Source of the DNA: Herbidospora mongoliensis
GTDB taxonomy: Bacteria > Actinomycetota > Actinomycetes > Streptosporangiales > Streptosporangiaceae
DNA: 64,000 nt
NCBI RefSeq assembly: GCF_001570545.1
Contig: NZ_BBXD01000024.1
Location: forward strand, 62,001 to 126,000
Direction of reading: 5' to 3'
How positions within the stretch are numbered: position 1 is the stretch's first letter; every line of letters starts with the position of its first letter. Shown here piece after piece: positions 1 to 9,789 of the stretch. The notes beneath the pieces are model-generated. The model had not been told where the DNA came from, ran no database searches, and worked only from the letters and a program-made list of their open reading frames with translations. The position numbers and the translations under genes were made by a program.

Positions 1-545
1 ACCTGGAGCGCGAATCTGGCCGACGGCGCGTCGGGGCCGACCGTGTGGCCGGTCACCCACAGCAGTGCCGACTGCGCGCCGAACGACAGCGCCAGCGACG
101 CCGCGAGCAGCACGCCGAGCGCCGTCAGCACGCCCAGGTCGATGAGCCAGCGAAGGAGGAACCGGCCCGGATATTCGTTGAGGCCCCACACGGCGCGGCT
201 GCACGAGCGCATCGAGTCGACCCAGAACAGGCCGGTCAACGGAAGGCCGAACATGGCGATCCACCCCGCCGTGTCGCGGGCGTCGCGCAGCGCCGCGACG
301 TCGAGGCGGGGGAAGGTGTCGGCCAGGTAGCCCGCGACCTGAGCCAGCGCGCCGGGGGTGTCGAAGACGTGGCCCATGACCACGAAGGCGAGCAGGCCCA
401 GCGCGAAGATCGCGAAGAAGGCGTAGTAGGTCATGCCCGCCGACAGGCGGCCACCGTCGGCCTGGTCGAACCGCACGACCGCGCGGACATGGTGGTCGAT
501 CCAGGGATGGCGAAGGCGGAATCCGCTCCATCCGCTCACCCGCAT
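1..545 (-). CDS. YihY/BrkB family inner-membrane protein (partial, C-terminus cut off)
   Basis: Reading the minus strand from 545 to the window edge gives about 181 residues with no stop. The segment GGRLSAGMTYYAFFAIFALG near residues 30-50 is the signature start of the YihY/virulence-factor BrkB family. It is followed by further hydrophobic helices (GWIAMFGLPLTGLFWVDS, then LLRWLIDLGVLTALGVLLAA). Family members are polytopic membrane proteins of uncertain function. Start choice: ATG at 545 has AAGGGG only 2 nt upstream, while GTG at 539 lies 8 nt after the same sequence and may be the true start. The rest of the gene lies outside the window. Confidence 0.8.
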   Translation of the reverse strand, partial: MRVSGWSGFRLRHPWIDHHVRAVVRFDQADGGRLSAGMTYYAFFAIFALGLLAFVVMGHVFDTPGALAQVAGYLADTFPRLDVAALRDARDTAGWIAMFGLPLTGLFWVDSMRSCSRAVWGLNEYPGRFLLRWLIDLGVLTALGVLLAASLALSFGAQSALLWVTGHTVGPDAPSARFALQ

Positions 546-586
546 GGCCCCTTATTACCCGAGAAACGCCGATCCAGACAGCGGTT

Positions 587-856
587 TCAAACGGTGCCGC
601 CGCTGCGCCAGTAGACGCCGTCCTCCCTGGACAGCAAGTCATTATCGATCAGGTAGCGGCGCAGCGCGGCATAGTCGTCGAAGAACCCGGCGAGGATCTG
701 GTTGACCTCCTTCTCCGGGTAGCGCACACCGATCTCGAACGACTGGGAGACGCGGTCGAGGACCGCCAGGCGCACCGCGTGTTTCGCGGGCATCTGCACC
801 AGGCGGCCCCCGACCAGGAACCTCTCTATGACTTCTGGGGTGATCTCGGCACTCAT
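587..856 (-). CDS. DUF2087 domain small protein
   Basis: An 89-aa protein that is almost entirely one DUF2087 domain: LVQMPAKHAVRLAVLDRVSQ, then the YPEKEVNQIL and DDYAALRRYLIDNDLLSR blocks and a terminal YWR. The domain usually forms a small winged-helix-like unit, often fused to ArsR or GNAT proteins, and is presumed to be nucleic-acid associated. The gene begins 25 bp after the stop of the RHS gene on the same strand and is probably on the same transcript. Its position just behind a polymorphic-toxin-like gene makes an immunity role conceivable, but that is inference only. Confidence 0.75.
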   Translation of the reverse strand: MSAEITPEVIERFLVGGRLVQMPAKHAVRLAVLDRVSQSFEIGVRYPEKEVNQILAGFFDDYAALRRYLIDNDLLSREDGVYWRSGGTV

Positions 857-881
857 GCCTCGATCGTAGGACGGCTCCCGG

Positions 882-3800
882 CTACCACATGAACTGCGGG
901 GGGATGCGGAACCGCCGGGGCGGGGTCGTCACCGTCCGGACCACGGCCGGGACGAAGACCTCCCGCTCGTGGCAGATGCGGTAGCCCTTGCAGACCTCGT
1001 TGTAGCCGTTCTCGACGTTCATCGCGGTGCCCCAGGTATCCCACGCGCGGTCCCGGGCGCGGGCCCGTGCCTGTGCGGCCAGTGCGCGTTCCCGGTCCTT
1101 CTGGGCCTGGATCATCTTGAGGCGGTTCTGGTAGAGCCGCTCGGCTTCGACATCGATGTTCATGCCGGGTTTGGCGTGCCCCATGACGGCCTCGTCGATC
1201 GTGATGTCCTGTCTCCTGGCCTGGATCTTGGCGTCGGCCTCTCTGATCGCCTTCTTCGCCGCGTTCTTGGCCGGGCCGTTGGCCAGCACCTTGCCGAAGG
1301 GCACGAGCCCGGCCGCGCCCACGGCGCAGTCGACCTTCTTCCCCTCCCTGCACGACTTCACCGTGTCGATGACGCCGGTCACCGTGGAGACCGCGCCGAG
1401 CACCACCGCGAACGGCTGGCCGCCGGGGATCATCGCGGCGGCCATCGCCGCGTATCCGGTGACCGCGGAGATCTTGCCGGAGTGTTCCACGACGAAACTG
1501 CCGGCGCTCTTGATCGTCCTGATCTGGTGGGTGACCGCGGTGACGGCGACCGCCTTGGCGACGTTGGTGACCTTGTCCATCCACTTCGGCTTGCTGATAC
1601 CGAACAGCAGGCCGTCGGGGTCGGTGAAGGTCAGCGGGTTGCCGTTGGAGTAGCTGTAGCCGTGCATCTGCTGCGGGTCGAGGGGATCGATGACCGGGTC
1701 GACGCTGATGAAGGCGCCGAGCAGCGGATCGTAGTCACGGGCCCCGATGTTGACCAGGCCCGTGGGATCGTTCGTGCCGCCGACGAAGCCCTTCTCCCCC
1801 GACCAGAAAGCCGGATTGGCGCCGCGCTGGGCACCGAAGGGGAGGCTGCGCTTGCGGGTGGCCGACAGGTCCGCGGCCTTGATCATGGCCTCGGCGGTGT
1901 TGTGGTGGTCCTGGGCCAGCCAGGCCAGCCCGGTGAGGCCGGTCCCGGTCCGCACCGCGACGGTGTCGTCGCCCTGCGTGTAGTAGCGGATGCCGGTCAC
2001 CGTGGTGCCGACCGCTTTCACCTCCTGACCGTGGGGCAGGTAGGCGGTGATGGCGCCGGGTTCCTTGCGGATCAGGCGGGCGCCCTCGGAGTCGTACAGG
2101 TAGGAGGTGGTCTGGCCGTTCTGGACGGTGCTGGCCAGGTCGCCCTCGGGGTCCCAGGTGAGGGTGGTGGCGGCGCCGTTGACGGTCCGGCTGTTCATGT
2201 TGCCGGCCTGGTCGTAGGCGTAGGTGTCGGAACCGCCGGTGGACTTGTCGATCCGGGTGACGGTGTGCGGTTTGGTGCCCGCGGCGCCGCCCTGGGCGGG
2301 CTGGACGAAGTCGCGGATGGTCGTGGTGGTGGCGGTGCGCCAGGTCTCGGTGTCCCGGCTGCCGGTGGTCGTGTAGGCGTAGCTGTGCCAGTAGGGCGCC
2401 GGGCCGCCGAGTCCGGCGGCCGAGCGGGTGGCCGGGTTGCAGTCGCCGTTGGCTGGGGTCCAGGCCTCGGTCATCCGGCGCAGGTGGTCGTTGGTGAAGC
2501 ACTGGTGGTCGGCCGCCTGGCCGCCGTTGGGCCGGTCACTGACCTTGGTTACCGAGCCCATCTGGTCGTACTCGTAGTTGAAGTTGACCGTCTGGTTCTT
2601 CAGCTCCGGAGTCGTCGAGCTGGTCACCAGGCGGCCGGTCGACTCGTCGTAGGTGTCGGTCTGCCAGACGCGCTTGTCGTCCTGACCGAGGATGCGCTGG
2701 ATGCGCCCGCCGATCTGGTTGTAGACGGTGTCGTTGACGTAGATCTGCGAACCGCTCTTGACGTACGACGGCTTGCCGACCGCGTTGTAGCCGTACTCGA
2801 GCTTCTCCTCGGGCAGGTTCCCCGCGGCGGGGAGGGTCAGCGTCGCGAGCTGGCCGTCCTGCTTGAAGGTGGTCTTGTACTCGTAGGTCTTGGCCAGCGC
2901 GCCGGTCTCGGCGGGCAGGGTGACCGTCATGCCGGTGGCGTAGCCGCCCGCGTCGTAGCCGGTGACCAGAGTCGGATACTGGGCGGTGCCGTTGTGCCTG
3001 ATCGAACCGGTGGGCTTGCCGAGGCCGCCGGGGGCGGTGTCGTAGAGCCACTCCGCGCGCAACGGCCCGGTGGTGGAGCCCTCGCGCAGGCCGGTCTTGC
3101 GGCCCAGCGGATCGTAGGTGTACGCGAGGACGGCGCCCCGCGCGTCCTTGACGCTGGTGAGCTGCCCGGTCAGGTCGAAGGTCTGCTCGCTGACGCCCTT
3201 GTCGGGGTCCTCCAGCCTGACCTTGTTGCCGCGCACGTCGTAAATGTTGCGCCAGACGTTCCCGGCCTGGTCGGTGATGGTCGCCAGGTCGCCCTTGTCG
3301 GTGTAGGTGTAGAGGGTCCGGTCGAAGGTGGCCGCCGTGAACGAGTGGAACTGGCGCAGTTCGACGGTCCGGCCCCTGCCGTCCTGGACGGTCTCCGTCT
3401 TGGTCCCGCCGATCGGCGGCGTGACGACCGTGCCGGTCCCGGTGTAGGCCGTCGTGGTCGCCCACTTGGTCACGCCGTAGGCCTTGAACTCGGCCTTCGT
3501 GATCCGGCCCGCCCCGTCGTAGGTGTTCTGGGTGACCGAGGGGATCGCCTTGGTCGGCACCGCGATGGCCTCACCCGGCCCGGCGGTGTCGTGGTAGTAG
3601 GGCTCCGACGACCAGGCGGCCAGGCCGCGCGAGTCGTAGACGGTGTCGGCGATGACCCTGCCCCCGCCGACGGCCTGGCTCTGCGCCTGGCGCTGGCGCA
3701 GCAACGCGTCGAACAGCACGGTGGAGGTCTGGTAGCGGCCAGTGCCGTCCGGGAGCAGCTTCTTCGTCGTGGTCACGGAGGGCGCGTTGTTGCGCACCTT

Positions 3801-6800
3801 GTAGTCGTAGAGGATGTTGGCGGCCGCGCTCTTGGGCCGGCCCGGCAGCCAGATCTTCGTGAGTCGGCCAGCGCCGTCATACTCCAGCTCGGTCTTGCGC
3901 CCGGCCGCGTCGGTGATGGTCGTCGGCACCGGCCAGGCCGCCTCCATGAGCTGGGAGGCCGTGTGGTTGAGCGCGTTGGTCGTCTTCACCTCGGTGACCG
4001 GGCCGGCCTTGTCCGGGACGTACGTGGTCTTGGTCGTCCGGTTCAGCGCGTCGGTGGCCGAGGTGGCCCGGCCGTTGGCGTCGTAGGTCGTGGAGGTGAC
4101 GGCGAACCACTGGGGCGTGGTGCCGCTCCAGCCCTTGAGCTCCTCCTCCTTGACCACCAGGCCGCGGGTCGGCGCGGTGCCGAGCGCCTTGGCCGGGTCG
4201 TCGTAGTAGTTGCGCTCCATCATGATCACGTCGCCGGGGACGGCGGGGGTGACCGAGCAGGCGACGCCGTACTGGTCGGTCTGCAGCACCTTGTCCTTGA
4301 TCCACAGCCCGCCGTTGTGCACGTAGGACGTCTTCGTGCACAGGTCGTCGGTGGCCGTGGTCTCGTCGCCGAGGTCGCTGACCTCGGTCGGCAGGTTCTC
4401 GGCGTTGACCTTGGTCAGCACCTTGGTCCACTGGGTCCGGCCGTCGGCGAGCCGAGTGCGGGTGAGCTGCACCGGCGTGTGCACCATGTACGCCTTGAGC
4501 GACCCCGACGCGCCGGTCTGGGTGAAGCCGGGCTCGGTGAGCTTCCCGGTGATCCACTGGCCGCCGACGCCGTCGAAGGTAGTCTGCTCGCGGAGCTGGC
4601 CCTGGTAGGCGTCGTGGTCCTCGATGCGCTTGGAGTGGGCGTCACCGGTACCGTCGAGGCTGTCCTTCACCCAGACGTCGCGGACCTTGTCGTCGGGCTG
4701 TTTGTCGCCGTCCATGCCCCGGAAGTAGCGGTACTCGGACACCGTCTGCGGCCCGGTCTCCAGGCCGTTCCTGACCCGGACGTGGCCGTAGCCGCGCCAC
4801 TGGCCCCAGGTGCGCTTCTTCTCCTCGACGAGCTCGCTGTCGTCGTACTTCCACATCGGGGCGTCGATGTAGTCGTAATTGGTCTGCTCGTGGGTGAAGC
4901 CGCCGCCGTTGTCGTACAGGTCGATGCGCTTGACCACGTACTTGTTGAACCAGTCGAGGGTCGGATCGGTGCCGTCCTGCGTCGCCCACTGCGGGAAGCA
5001 GCGCTTGCCGTTGGAGTGGACCTGCGGCAGGGAGCTGCGGGTGCAGTCGCTCGCCAGGTAGGTGACGCCGATCTGGGCGCCGGTCTCGGTGGTGATCGAC
5101 ACGATGCGGAAGCGGTTGAGCGCGGTCCGGCCGTCGTCGCCGCCGTCGACCCGGTTGGGGAACGGGTCCGCGCCGGGCGAGAACGTCACCGCCGGGTCGG
5201 TGATCGTCGTGCCGCCCTTGATGCCCGACCCGGAGTGGGTGATCGAGTCGAGCCACATCGGCACGCCCTCGTTCTGGCTGACCCCCGCGTTCAGCCACGA
5301 GTGCCGCAGCGTCCACGACTCGACGGTGCGGAAGCCGCTGCCGTCGCGCACCTGGGCGCGCACCACGGCCAGTCGCTTCTGGGTCCAGAAGGTGGGCGAC
5401 ATCTGCTCGGTGCACTTGTCGCGGCAGTACTGGTCCCATGGCACGTCCGGCCACGACGCCGCGACCGCCTTGCCGCCCGAGTCGAAGCAGGTCGACCCCG
5501 GCAGGCAGCGGTCGGCGACCTCGAACGCGATCCGCGTGGAGGCGGTCGACTGGTCGGTGCGGGTGCCGTAGTCGATCGTGGTCAGGTAGCCGCCGCGGTC
5601 GTAGGTCTGACGCTTGTCGGCGTCGAACTCGCGGCCGTAGGCGCCGGTCTCCTTGCCGTAGTTCAGCGTCATCGTGTTGCCGTGGGTGTCGACGACGTAG
5701 TCGAGGTTCCAGCGCCAGGCCTGGGTCTCGCGGCTGCCGGCGAAGTCACCGGACTCGTAGCCGGGGTCGCTGGGGTGGTTGCCGTACACCTGGGTGGTCC
5801 AGGCCGAGTCGGTGCGGCGCCCGAAGAAGTACTGGGTGCCGTCGATCGTGGTGACCTTCCAGTGCTCGCCGTTGTAGACGCCGTTGGAGGCGTCCGGGAG
5901 CAGTTCGACGCGGGAGCCGTCGTCGCCGGTGCCCTTCCACTTGCCGCCGCCCAGGTCGATCAGCTCGGTCGAGCTGCCGTTCAGGCTCATGGTGGCGTTG
6001 GGCTTCCACCAGCACTGGTCGCCGGTCTTCTTGTCCTTGTTGTTGGGGTCCTTGCCGCCGACGGCCTTGGTGTCGTCGAGACAGCTCTTGTACGTCCGCT
6101 CGATGAAGCCGGTCCACATGTCCCAGCCGTCGCCGATCCAGGATCCCTGCCCGTTCTGGCCCGAGGTCTTGCCGTCGACCGCCTGCGACGAGTAGGCGAA
6201 GGCCAGCGAGGGGGCCGGGCCGCCGACGGCGGGCGGGCTCTTGATCGGGTACTTCCACGAGAAGGCGCCGGTCTGCTGCGACACCTGCCACGTCGAGGCC
6301 GGGGTCAGCGACGTCGCCTTGTAGTCGCCGTTCGGCCCCGCCGGGGCGGCCGCGGCCGCCAGGAGCGCGGGCGCCCCGGCCGCCGGGAGGGCGACATCGG
6401 CCGTCAGGGTCTGCGTCGTGGAGCTGTTCTTCGAGACCACGGGCACGGCGGCGTCGAGGCCGCAGCCCGTCACGCCGGGGGTGGTCAGGGCGCACGCCGG
6501 CAGTTGGACGAGCCGCAGGCGGCTGGCCCAGTCACCGCCGAAGGCGCCGGCGAACGCGGAGTAGTCGAGGCTGACGCCGACCGTGCCGGTCGACTTCTGG
6601 CCGTCGCTGCGGGTCACCGCCATCATGACGCCGCTGATCCCAGCGGTCTCGGCGGCGGCGCGGCCGTACACGCGGACCCCGACCTTCCCCACCGAGGCCG
6701 CCGCCGCGACCGTGACCGGCTGGCCGGCGATCGCGCGGGCGCCGGGGGTGATCTGGGCGGCGGTGTCGGCCGGCCAGGCGATCGTGGACGGGCTCTTGAT

Positions 6801-6977
6801 CCGGGGCGGCTGGGCGGTGGCGACGACCGTGCGTCGGGTGTTGTCCTCGACCGGGACCGGCGTGACGTCGACGGGGACCGGGGCCTCCCAGTCGGCGAGG
6901 GCGTTGGCGGTCCCCCCGCTGACGATTCCGGCCCCCGACAGGACGAGGGCGATCAGTAACGCGGCCGGCTTCCTCAT
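882..6977 (-). CDS. Secreted RHS/YD-repeat protein, 2031 aa
   Basis: A giant secreted protein. An N-terminal signal peptide (ALLIALVLSGAGIVSGG) is followed by a Tyr/Gly-rich region of the kind seen before SpvB/RHS shells, then dozens of YD repeats (YDxxGR..., roughly residues 950-1650). The RHS-associated core ends in GARDYDPLLGAFISVDP ... NPLTFTDPDGL at about residue 1770. After this delimiter comes a unique C-terminal tail of about 260 aa with a hydrophobic stretch and a Lys/Arg/Ala-rich helix, which matches no toxin family I recognise. RHS shells typically encapsulate a C-terminal effector. The ATG overlaps the upstream stop as ATGA (6974-6977), so translation is coupled to the LamG protein. 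Confidence 0.92.
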   Translation of the reverse strand: MRKPAALLIALVLSGAGIVSGGTANALADWEAPVPVDVTPVPVEDNTRRTVVATAQPPRIKSPSTIAWPADTAAQITPGARAIAGQPVTVAAAASVGKVGVRVYGRAAAETAGISGVMMAVTRSDGQKSTGTVGVSLDYSAFAGAFGGDWASRLRLVQLPACALTTPGVTGCGLDAAVPVVSKNSSTTQTLTADVALPAAGAPALLAAAAAPAGPNGDYKATSLTPASTWQVSQQTGAFSWKYPIKSPPAVGGPAPSLAFAYSSQAVDGKTSGQNGQGSWIGDGWDMWTGFIERTYKSCLDDTKAVGGKDPNNKDKKTGDQCWWKPNATMSLNGSSTELIDLGGGKWKGTGDDGSRVELLPDASNGVYNGEHWKVTTIDGTQYFFGRRTDSAWTTQVYGNHPSDPGYESGDFAGSRETQAWRWNLDYVVDTHGNTMTLNYGKETGAYGREFDADKRQTYDRGGYLTTIDYGTRTDQSTASTRIAFEVADRCLPGSTCFDSGGKAVAASWPDVPWDQYCRDKCTEQMSPTFWTQKRLAVVRAQVRDGSGFRTVESWTLRHSWLNAGVSQNEGVPMWLDSITHSGSGIKGGTTITDPAVTFSPGADPFPNRVDGGDDGRTALNRFRIVSITTETGAQIGVTYLASDCTRSSLPQVHSNGKRCFPQWATQDGTDPTLDWFNKYVVKRIDLYDNGGGFTHEQTNYDYIDAPMWKYDDSELVEEKKRTWGQWRGYGHVRVRNGLETGPQTVSEYRYFRGMDGDKQPDDKVRDVWVKDSLDGTGDAHSKRIEDHDAYQGQLREQTTFDGVGGQWITGKLTEPGFTQTGASGSLKAYMVHTPVQLTRTRLADGRTQWTKVLTKVNAENLPTEVSDLGDETTATDDLCTKTSYVHNGGLWIKDKVLQTDQYGVACSVTPAVPGDVIMMERNYYDDPAKALGTAPTRGLVVKEEELKGWSGTTPQWFAVTSTTYDANGRATSATDALNRTTKTTYVPDKAGPVTEVKTTNALNHTASQLMEAAWPVPTTITDAAGRKTELEYDGAGRLTKIWLPGRPKSAAANILYDYKVRNNAPSVTTTKKLLPDGTGRYQTSTVLFDALLRQRQAQSQAVGGGRVIADTVYDSRGLAAWSSEPYYHDTAGPGEAIAVPTKAIPSVTQNTYDGAGRITKAEFKAYGVTKWATTTAYTGTGTVVTPPIGGTKTETVQDGRGRTVELRQFHSFTAATFDRTLYTYTDKGDLATITDQAGNVWRNIYDVRGNKVRLEDPDKGVSEQTFDLTGQLTSVKDARGAVLAYTYDPLGRKTGLREGSTTGPLRAEWLYDTAPGGLGKPTGSIRHNGTAQYPTLVTGYDAGGYATGMTVTLPAETGALAKTYEYKTTFKQDGQLATLTLPAAGNLPEEKLEYGYNAVGKPSYVKSGSQIYVNDTVYNQIGGRIQRILGQDDKRVWQTDTYDESTGRLVTSSTTPELKNQTVNFNYEYDQMGSVTKVSDRPNGGQAADHQCFTNDHLRRMTEAWTPANGDCNPATRSAAGLGGPAPYWHSYAYTTTGSRDTETWRTATTTTIRDFVQPAQGGAAGTKPHTVTRIDKSTGGSDTYAYDQAGNMNSRTVNGAATTLTWDPEGDLASTVQNGQTTSYLYDSEGARLIRKEPGAITAYLPHGQEVKAVGTTVTGIRYYTQGDDTVAVRTGTGLTGLAWLAQDHHNTAEAMIKAADLSATRKRSLPFGAQRGANPAFWSGEKGFVGGTNDPTGLVNIGARDYDPLLGAFISVDPVIDPLDPQQMHGYSYSNGNPLTFTDPDGLLFGISKPKWMDKVTNVAKAVAVTAVTHQIRTIKSAGSFVVEHSGKISAVTGYAAMAAAMIPGGQPFAVVLGAVSTVTGVIDTVKSCREGKKVDCAVGAAGLVPFGKVLANGPAKNAAKKAIREADAKIQARRQDITIDEAVMGHAKPGMNIDVEAERLYQNRLKMIQAQKDRERALAAQARARARDRAWDTWGTAMNVENGYNEVCKGYRICHEREVFVPAVVRTVTTPPRRFRIPPQFMW

Positions 6978-9634
6978 CCCTTGGCTCCGTCCGTGACGAT
7001 CTCACTCTGGGTCAGTGCCTTCTGGTACGCCGCCACCCGGTCGACCGCGCCGTTCCAGTACTGCGTGAGCACGCCGCCGGCCTTGGCCCGGCCGACCGAC
7101 CAGCCCTGGGTCGCCGACCACGTGGAGGTGAAGGGCACCTGGTCGGTGTCCTCCCAGTTCAGGCCGTTGACGTACAGGCGCAGGCGGGTGCCGTCGTAGA
7201 CGCCGGCCAGGTGGGTCCAGCCGGTGCCGACGGCCTCGGTGGAGCAGGCCTTGGTCTCGGCGCCGTCGTCGGCGGCGTACATCGAGAAGCACCAGCCCTC
7301 GGCGCGGTGGCCGAGCCGGAAGCCCGAGCCGCTGGGCCCGTGGGCGGAGACGGCGGTGGCCGGGCCGCTCGCGGTGGCGGAGTCCAGCTTCACCAGGGCG
7401 GTCACCGTGAAGGGGATCTTGGTGTCGACGACCGGCTGGAGGGAGGCCCAGGCCGAGGCGCCGTCCAGGACGACCGCGCTCCCGCCGTTCTTGCCGGCGG
7501 TACGGACGATCGAGCCGACCTTGTGGTCGAGATTGATCCCGGCGGGGTCGGAGGCGGCGGTGTTGCCGCTCGTCTCGTTGAAGCCCCATCCGATGGCCTT
7601 GGCGGGGACGGGGCGGACCAGGAACTCATACGTGAACGGGCTGCCGGCGACGTTGCCGGCCGCGTCGGCGGCGCGGGCGGTGAGCAGGTTGACGCCGTCG
7701 CGGTCGGGCGTCATCGGCCCGGTCCAGACGTCGCCGGTCGTGTTGACCCAGCCCTTGTTGACGCCGTTGAGGGTCAGCTCGAAGCGGTTCGCGCCGGAGG
7801 CGCCGATCGCGAACGTGCCGGCCTGACCGGCGGCGCCGTTCCAGGTGCCCTCGGTGGCGGCGGGATAGTCCGCCGAGGTCACGCTCACGTTGGTGGGCGC
7901 GGTGGTGTCGACGGTGAAGTCGAACCAGCCACCCCAGCCGCCGCAGACGTAGGCGTCACACCCCCGGACCCGCCAGGAGTAGGCCCCTTCTGCCAGCGTG
8001 GGCGTCACCTTCCACGGTGCGGCCTGGCCCGAGGCGCGGTTGGAGACCGCCGTGCCGGACGCGGCCTTGCGGGTGGTGCGGGCGCGGTCGTACACCTCGA
8101 ACTCGACCCGGGCGAGGGTGCCACCGTTGGGGTCGGCGGCGACGGCCCGCAGCGTGGGCGTGCCCGAGCGCACCCAGGCGCACGAGATGCCGCAGTCGGT
8201 GGTGATGGTCAGCGCGGTCGGCACCGACGGGGTGTGGTTGTACGTGATGATCAGCGCCACCGAGCCCGGGATGAAGTTGCTCCACCCCATGTCGTCGCCC
8301 TCGTTCGCGGAGATGAGCGCGAACGTGGTCTGCGACGCGCGGGCGGTGGCCTGGCTCTGCATCCGGCCTTCCAGCACCCGGGCGGTGCCGTCGTCGTACA
8401 CCTTCTTCTGGTCGCCCGAGGGGCAGCTCGACTCGTTGGCGTCGAACTTCTCGGTGCCGATGGTCTGCACGTTGCCGCTGCTGGTGCTGTTCCAGGTCGC
8501 GGTGTTCATCGCGGAGATGTTGTTGCGGAACAGCAGGTTGGTGCTGGCGCCCGCGCAGTTGGCGACGTGGTCGGCGGTCACCGCGAATTCGGCGGCCTGG
8601 ATCGTCGCGCCGGCCAGCTGGGCGGTGTCGAAGCGCATGTAGGCCCGCCACTTGCACGAGGTGTTCCACTGGCGGCCGACCCGGAGCTCGGACCGGTAGC
8701 TGGTGTAGAAGCTCGTGCCGGGTGAGCAGCTGTTCGTGTGGGTCCAGTTGCCGCCCATGCTGGGCTTGCTGAACGCCGGGTCGATGTAGATCGGGAAGGT
8801 CGCGTCGGACGCGGTCAGCAGGGCCTGGTCGGGCACCACGACCAGTTCGTGCGCGGCCACCTCGACGTCCATCTCGGCGGTACGGCCGGGCGCGGTGTCG
8901 GCGCCCTCGTCACCGGCGCCGTCGGCGTCCCACATGAGCGCCGAGCCCGACTCGAACAGGACGTTCCCGGCGGCGTCGACGACCTCCAGGGCCGACTCGT
9001 TCTCGCGGATCGACGCCCCGCCGGACGCCTCCAGGGGGAACGCGATCCGCTTGAGTTCGGACAGGGCGGCGGCGGCCGGGGTGTTCACCACGAGGAACTG
9101 CGAGAAGCCGTCGGGTTCGGCCCGCAACCGCAGGTCGACGTCGGGCAGCACGTCGGCGTAGGTCGCCGTGTCGCCGCTCAGGGTGGGCGTGGGCAGGGTC
9201 CAGGGCGACTTGATCCTCACCACGGCGGAACCCTCGGTGAGGGTCACCATCGGGTCGGCACCGCCGGTGGAGAAGCGCACGTTGGCCGAGGTCGCCACCG
9301 GGGTCACGCCGCCGGACAGGCGAAGGTCCGTGTCGACGTCGGTCCAGACGCCGTTCTTGACGACCTGGGTGGGGAAGAGCGAGGTGACGGACTCCAGCGA
9401 GCCGTCGGGCTGGGCGAAGACCTGGCTGGTCTCGGTGCGCTCCGAGAGCACCTCGACGGGGTTGCCGCACTGAGCGGCCAGGCCGGCCGCGCCGAACTGG
9501 TCGTCGACGGCCGCCACGCATTGCGGACCGCCCGGAATCGGGACGGGAACGGCGGTCGCCGGAGCGGGCAGCGCCACGACGGTCGTGAGGGAGATTAGGA
9601 CGGCTAACGAGGCCGCCCGGGAACGGGACACCAC
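6974..9634 (-). CDS. Secreted LamG-like/DNRLRE-type protein partnered with the RHS protein, 886 aa
   Basis: GTG start at 9634 preceded by a strong GAGGAG ribosome site 5 nt away. A signal peptide (SLAVLISLTTVVALPAPATA) leads into a beta-rich body with a DNRLRE-like section around residues 300-460 (SKPSMGGNWTHTNSC, YMRFDTAQLAGATIQAAEF), fibronectin-like segments, and a C-terminal concanavalin/LamG-like jellyroll (about 680-880, ending GWSVGRAKAGGVLTQYWNGA). Proteins of this type are often encoded next to RHS proteins in actinomycetes, and their exact role is unknown. It is the first gene of the operon and is preceded by a SARP-type heptamer-repeat promoter, pointing to control by the divergent regulator. 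Confidence 0.85.
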   Translation of the reverse strand: MVSRSRAASLAVLISLTTVVALPAPATAVPVPIPGGPQCVAAVDDQFGAAGLAAQCGNPVEVLSERTETSQVFAQPDGSLESVTSLFPTQVVKNGVWTDVDTDLRLSGGVTPVATSANVRFSTGGADPMVTLTEGSAVVRIKSPWTLPTPTLSGDTATYADVLPDVDLRLRAEPDGFSQFLVVNTPAAAALSELKRIAFPLEASGGASIRENESALEVVDAAGNVLFESGSALMWDADGAGDEGADTAPGRTAEMDVEVAAHELVVVPDQALLTASDATFPIYIDPAFSKPSMGGNWTHTNSCSPGTSFYTSYRSELRVGRQWNTSCKWRAYMRFDTAQLAGATIQAAEFAVTADHVANCAGASTNLLFRNNISAMNTATWNSTSSGNVQTIGTEKFDANESSCPSGDQKKVYDDGTARVLEGRMQSQATARASQTTFALISANEGDDMGWSNFIPGSVALIITYNHTPSVPTALTITTDCGISCAWVRSGTPTLRAVAADPNGGTLARVEFEVYDRARTTRKAASGTAVSNRASGQAAPWKVTPTLAEGAYSWRVRGCDAYVCGGWGGWFDFTVDTTAPTNVSVTSADYPAATEGTWNGAAGQAGTFAIGASGANRFELTLNGVNKGWVNTTGDVWTGPMTPDRDGVNLLTARAADAAGNVAGSPFTYEFLVRPVPAKAIGWGFNETSGNTAASDPAGINLDHKVGSIVRTAGKNGGSAVVLDGASAWASLQPVVDTKIPFTVTALVKLDSATASGPATAVSAHGPSGSGFRLGHRAEGWCFSMYAADDGAETKACSTEAVGTGWTHLAGVYDGTRLRLYVNGLNWEDTDQVPFTSTWSATQGWSVGRAKAGGVLTQYWNGAVDRVAAYQKALTQSEIVTDGAKG

Positions 9635-9668
9635 GATGTCTCCTCAGGTAAGGCTGGGGCTGAGGCAC

Positions 9669-9700
9669 ACCATGAGGCACCGGCGTATTTTTGCCGTATA
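9669..9700 (-). promoter_or_regulatory. SARP-type promoter of the LamG-RHS operon
   Basis: On the minus strand TATACGG (9700-9694) and AATACGC (9689-9683) lie exactly 11 bp apart. Eight bases then separate the second heptamer from CATGGT (9674-9669) in -10 position, 34 bp before the GTG start. This matches the layout of four peptide-gene promoters at 13.1-14.5 kb. On the plus strand a single TATACGG (9707-9713) faces the regulator gene and could allow autoregulation, but its second half is poor. Confidence 0.7.
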
Positions 9701-9789
9701 ACGCGATATACGGTGATCCGTTAATGGATAGGGCACATAGCACGATCGCCCGGTAGGGTGCTTGTCACTCCCGAAGATCACCCCCGAAG

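Noticed and set aside
969..6959. A 1996-aa open frame antisense to the RHS gene
   Set aside because: Its composition is Gly/Val/Arg/Leu-rich without domains, typical of the mirror frame in high-GC DNA; the minus-strand RHS protein has clear repeats and a signal peptide.
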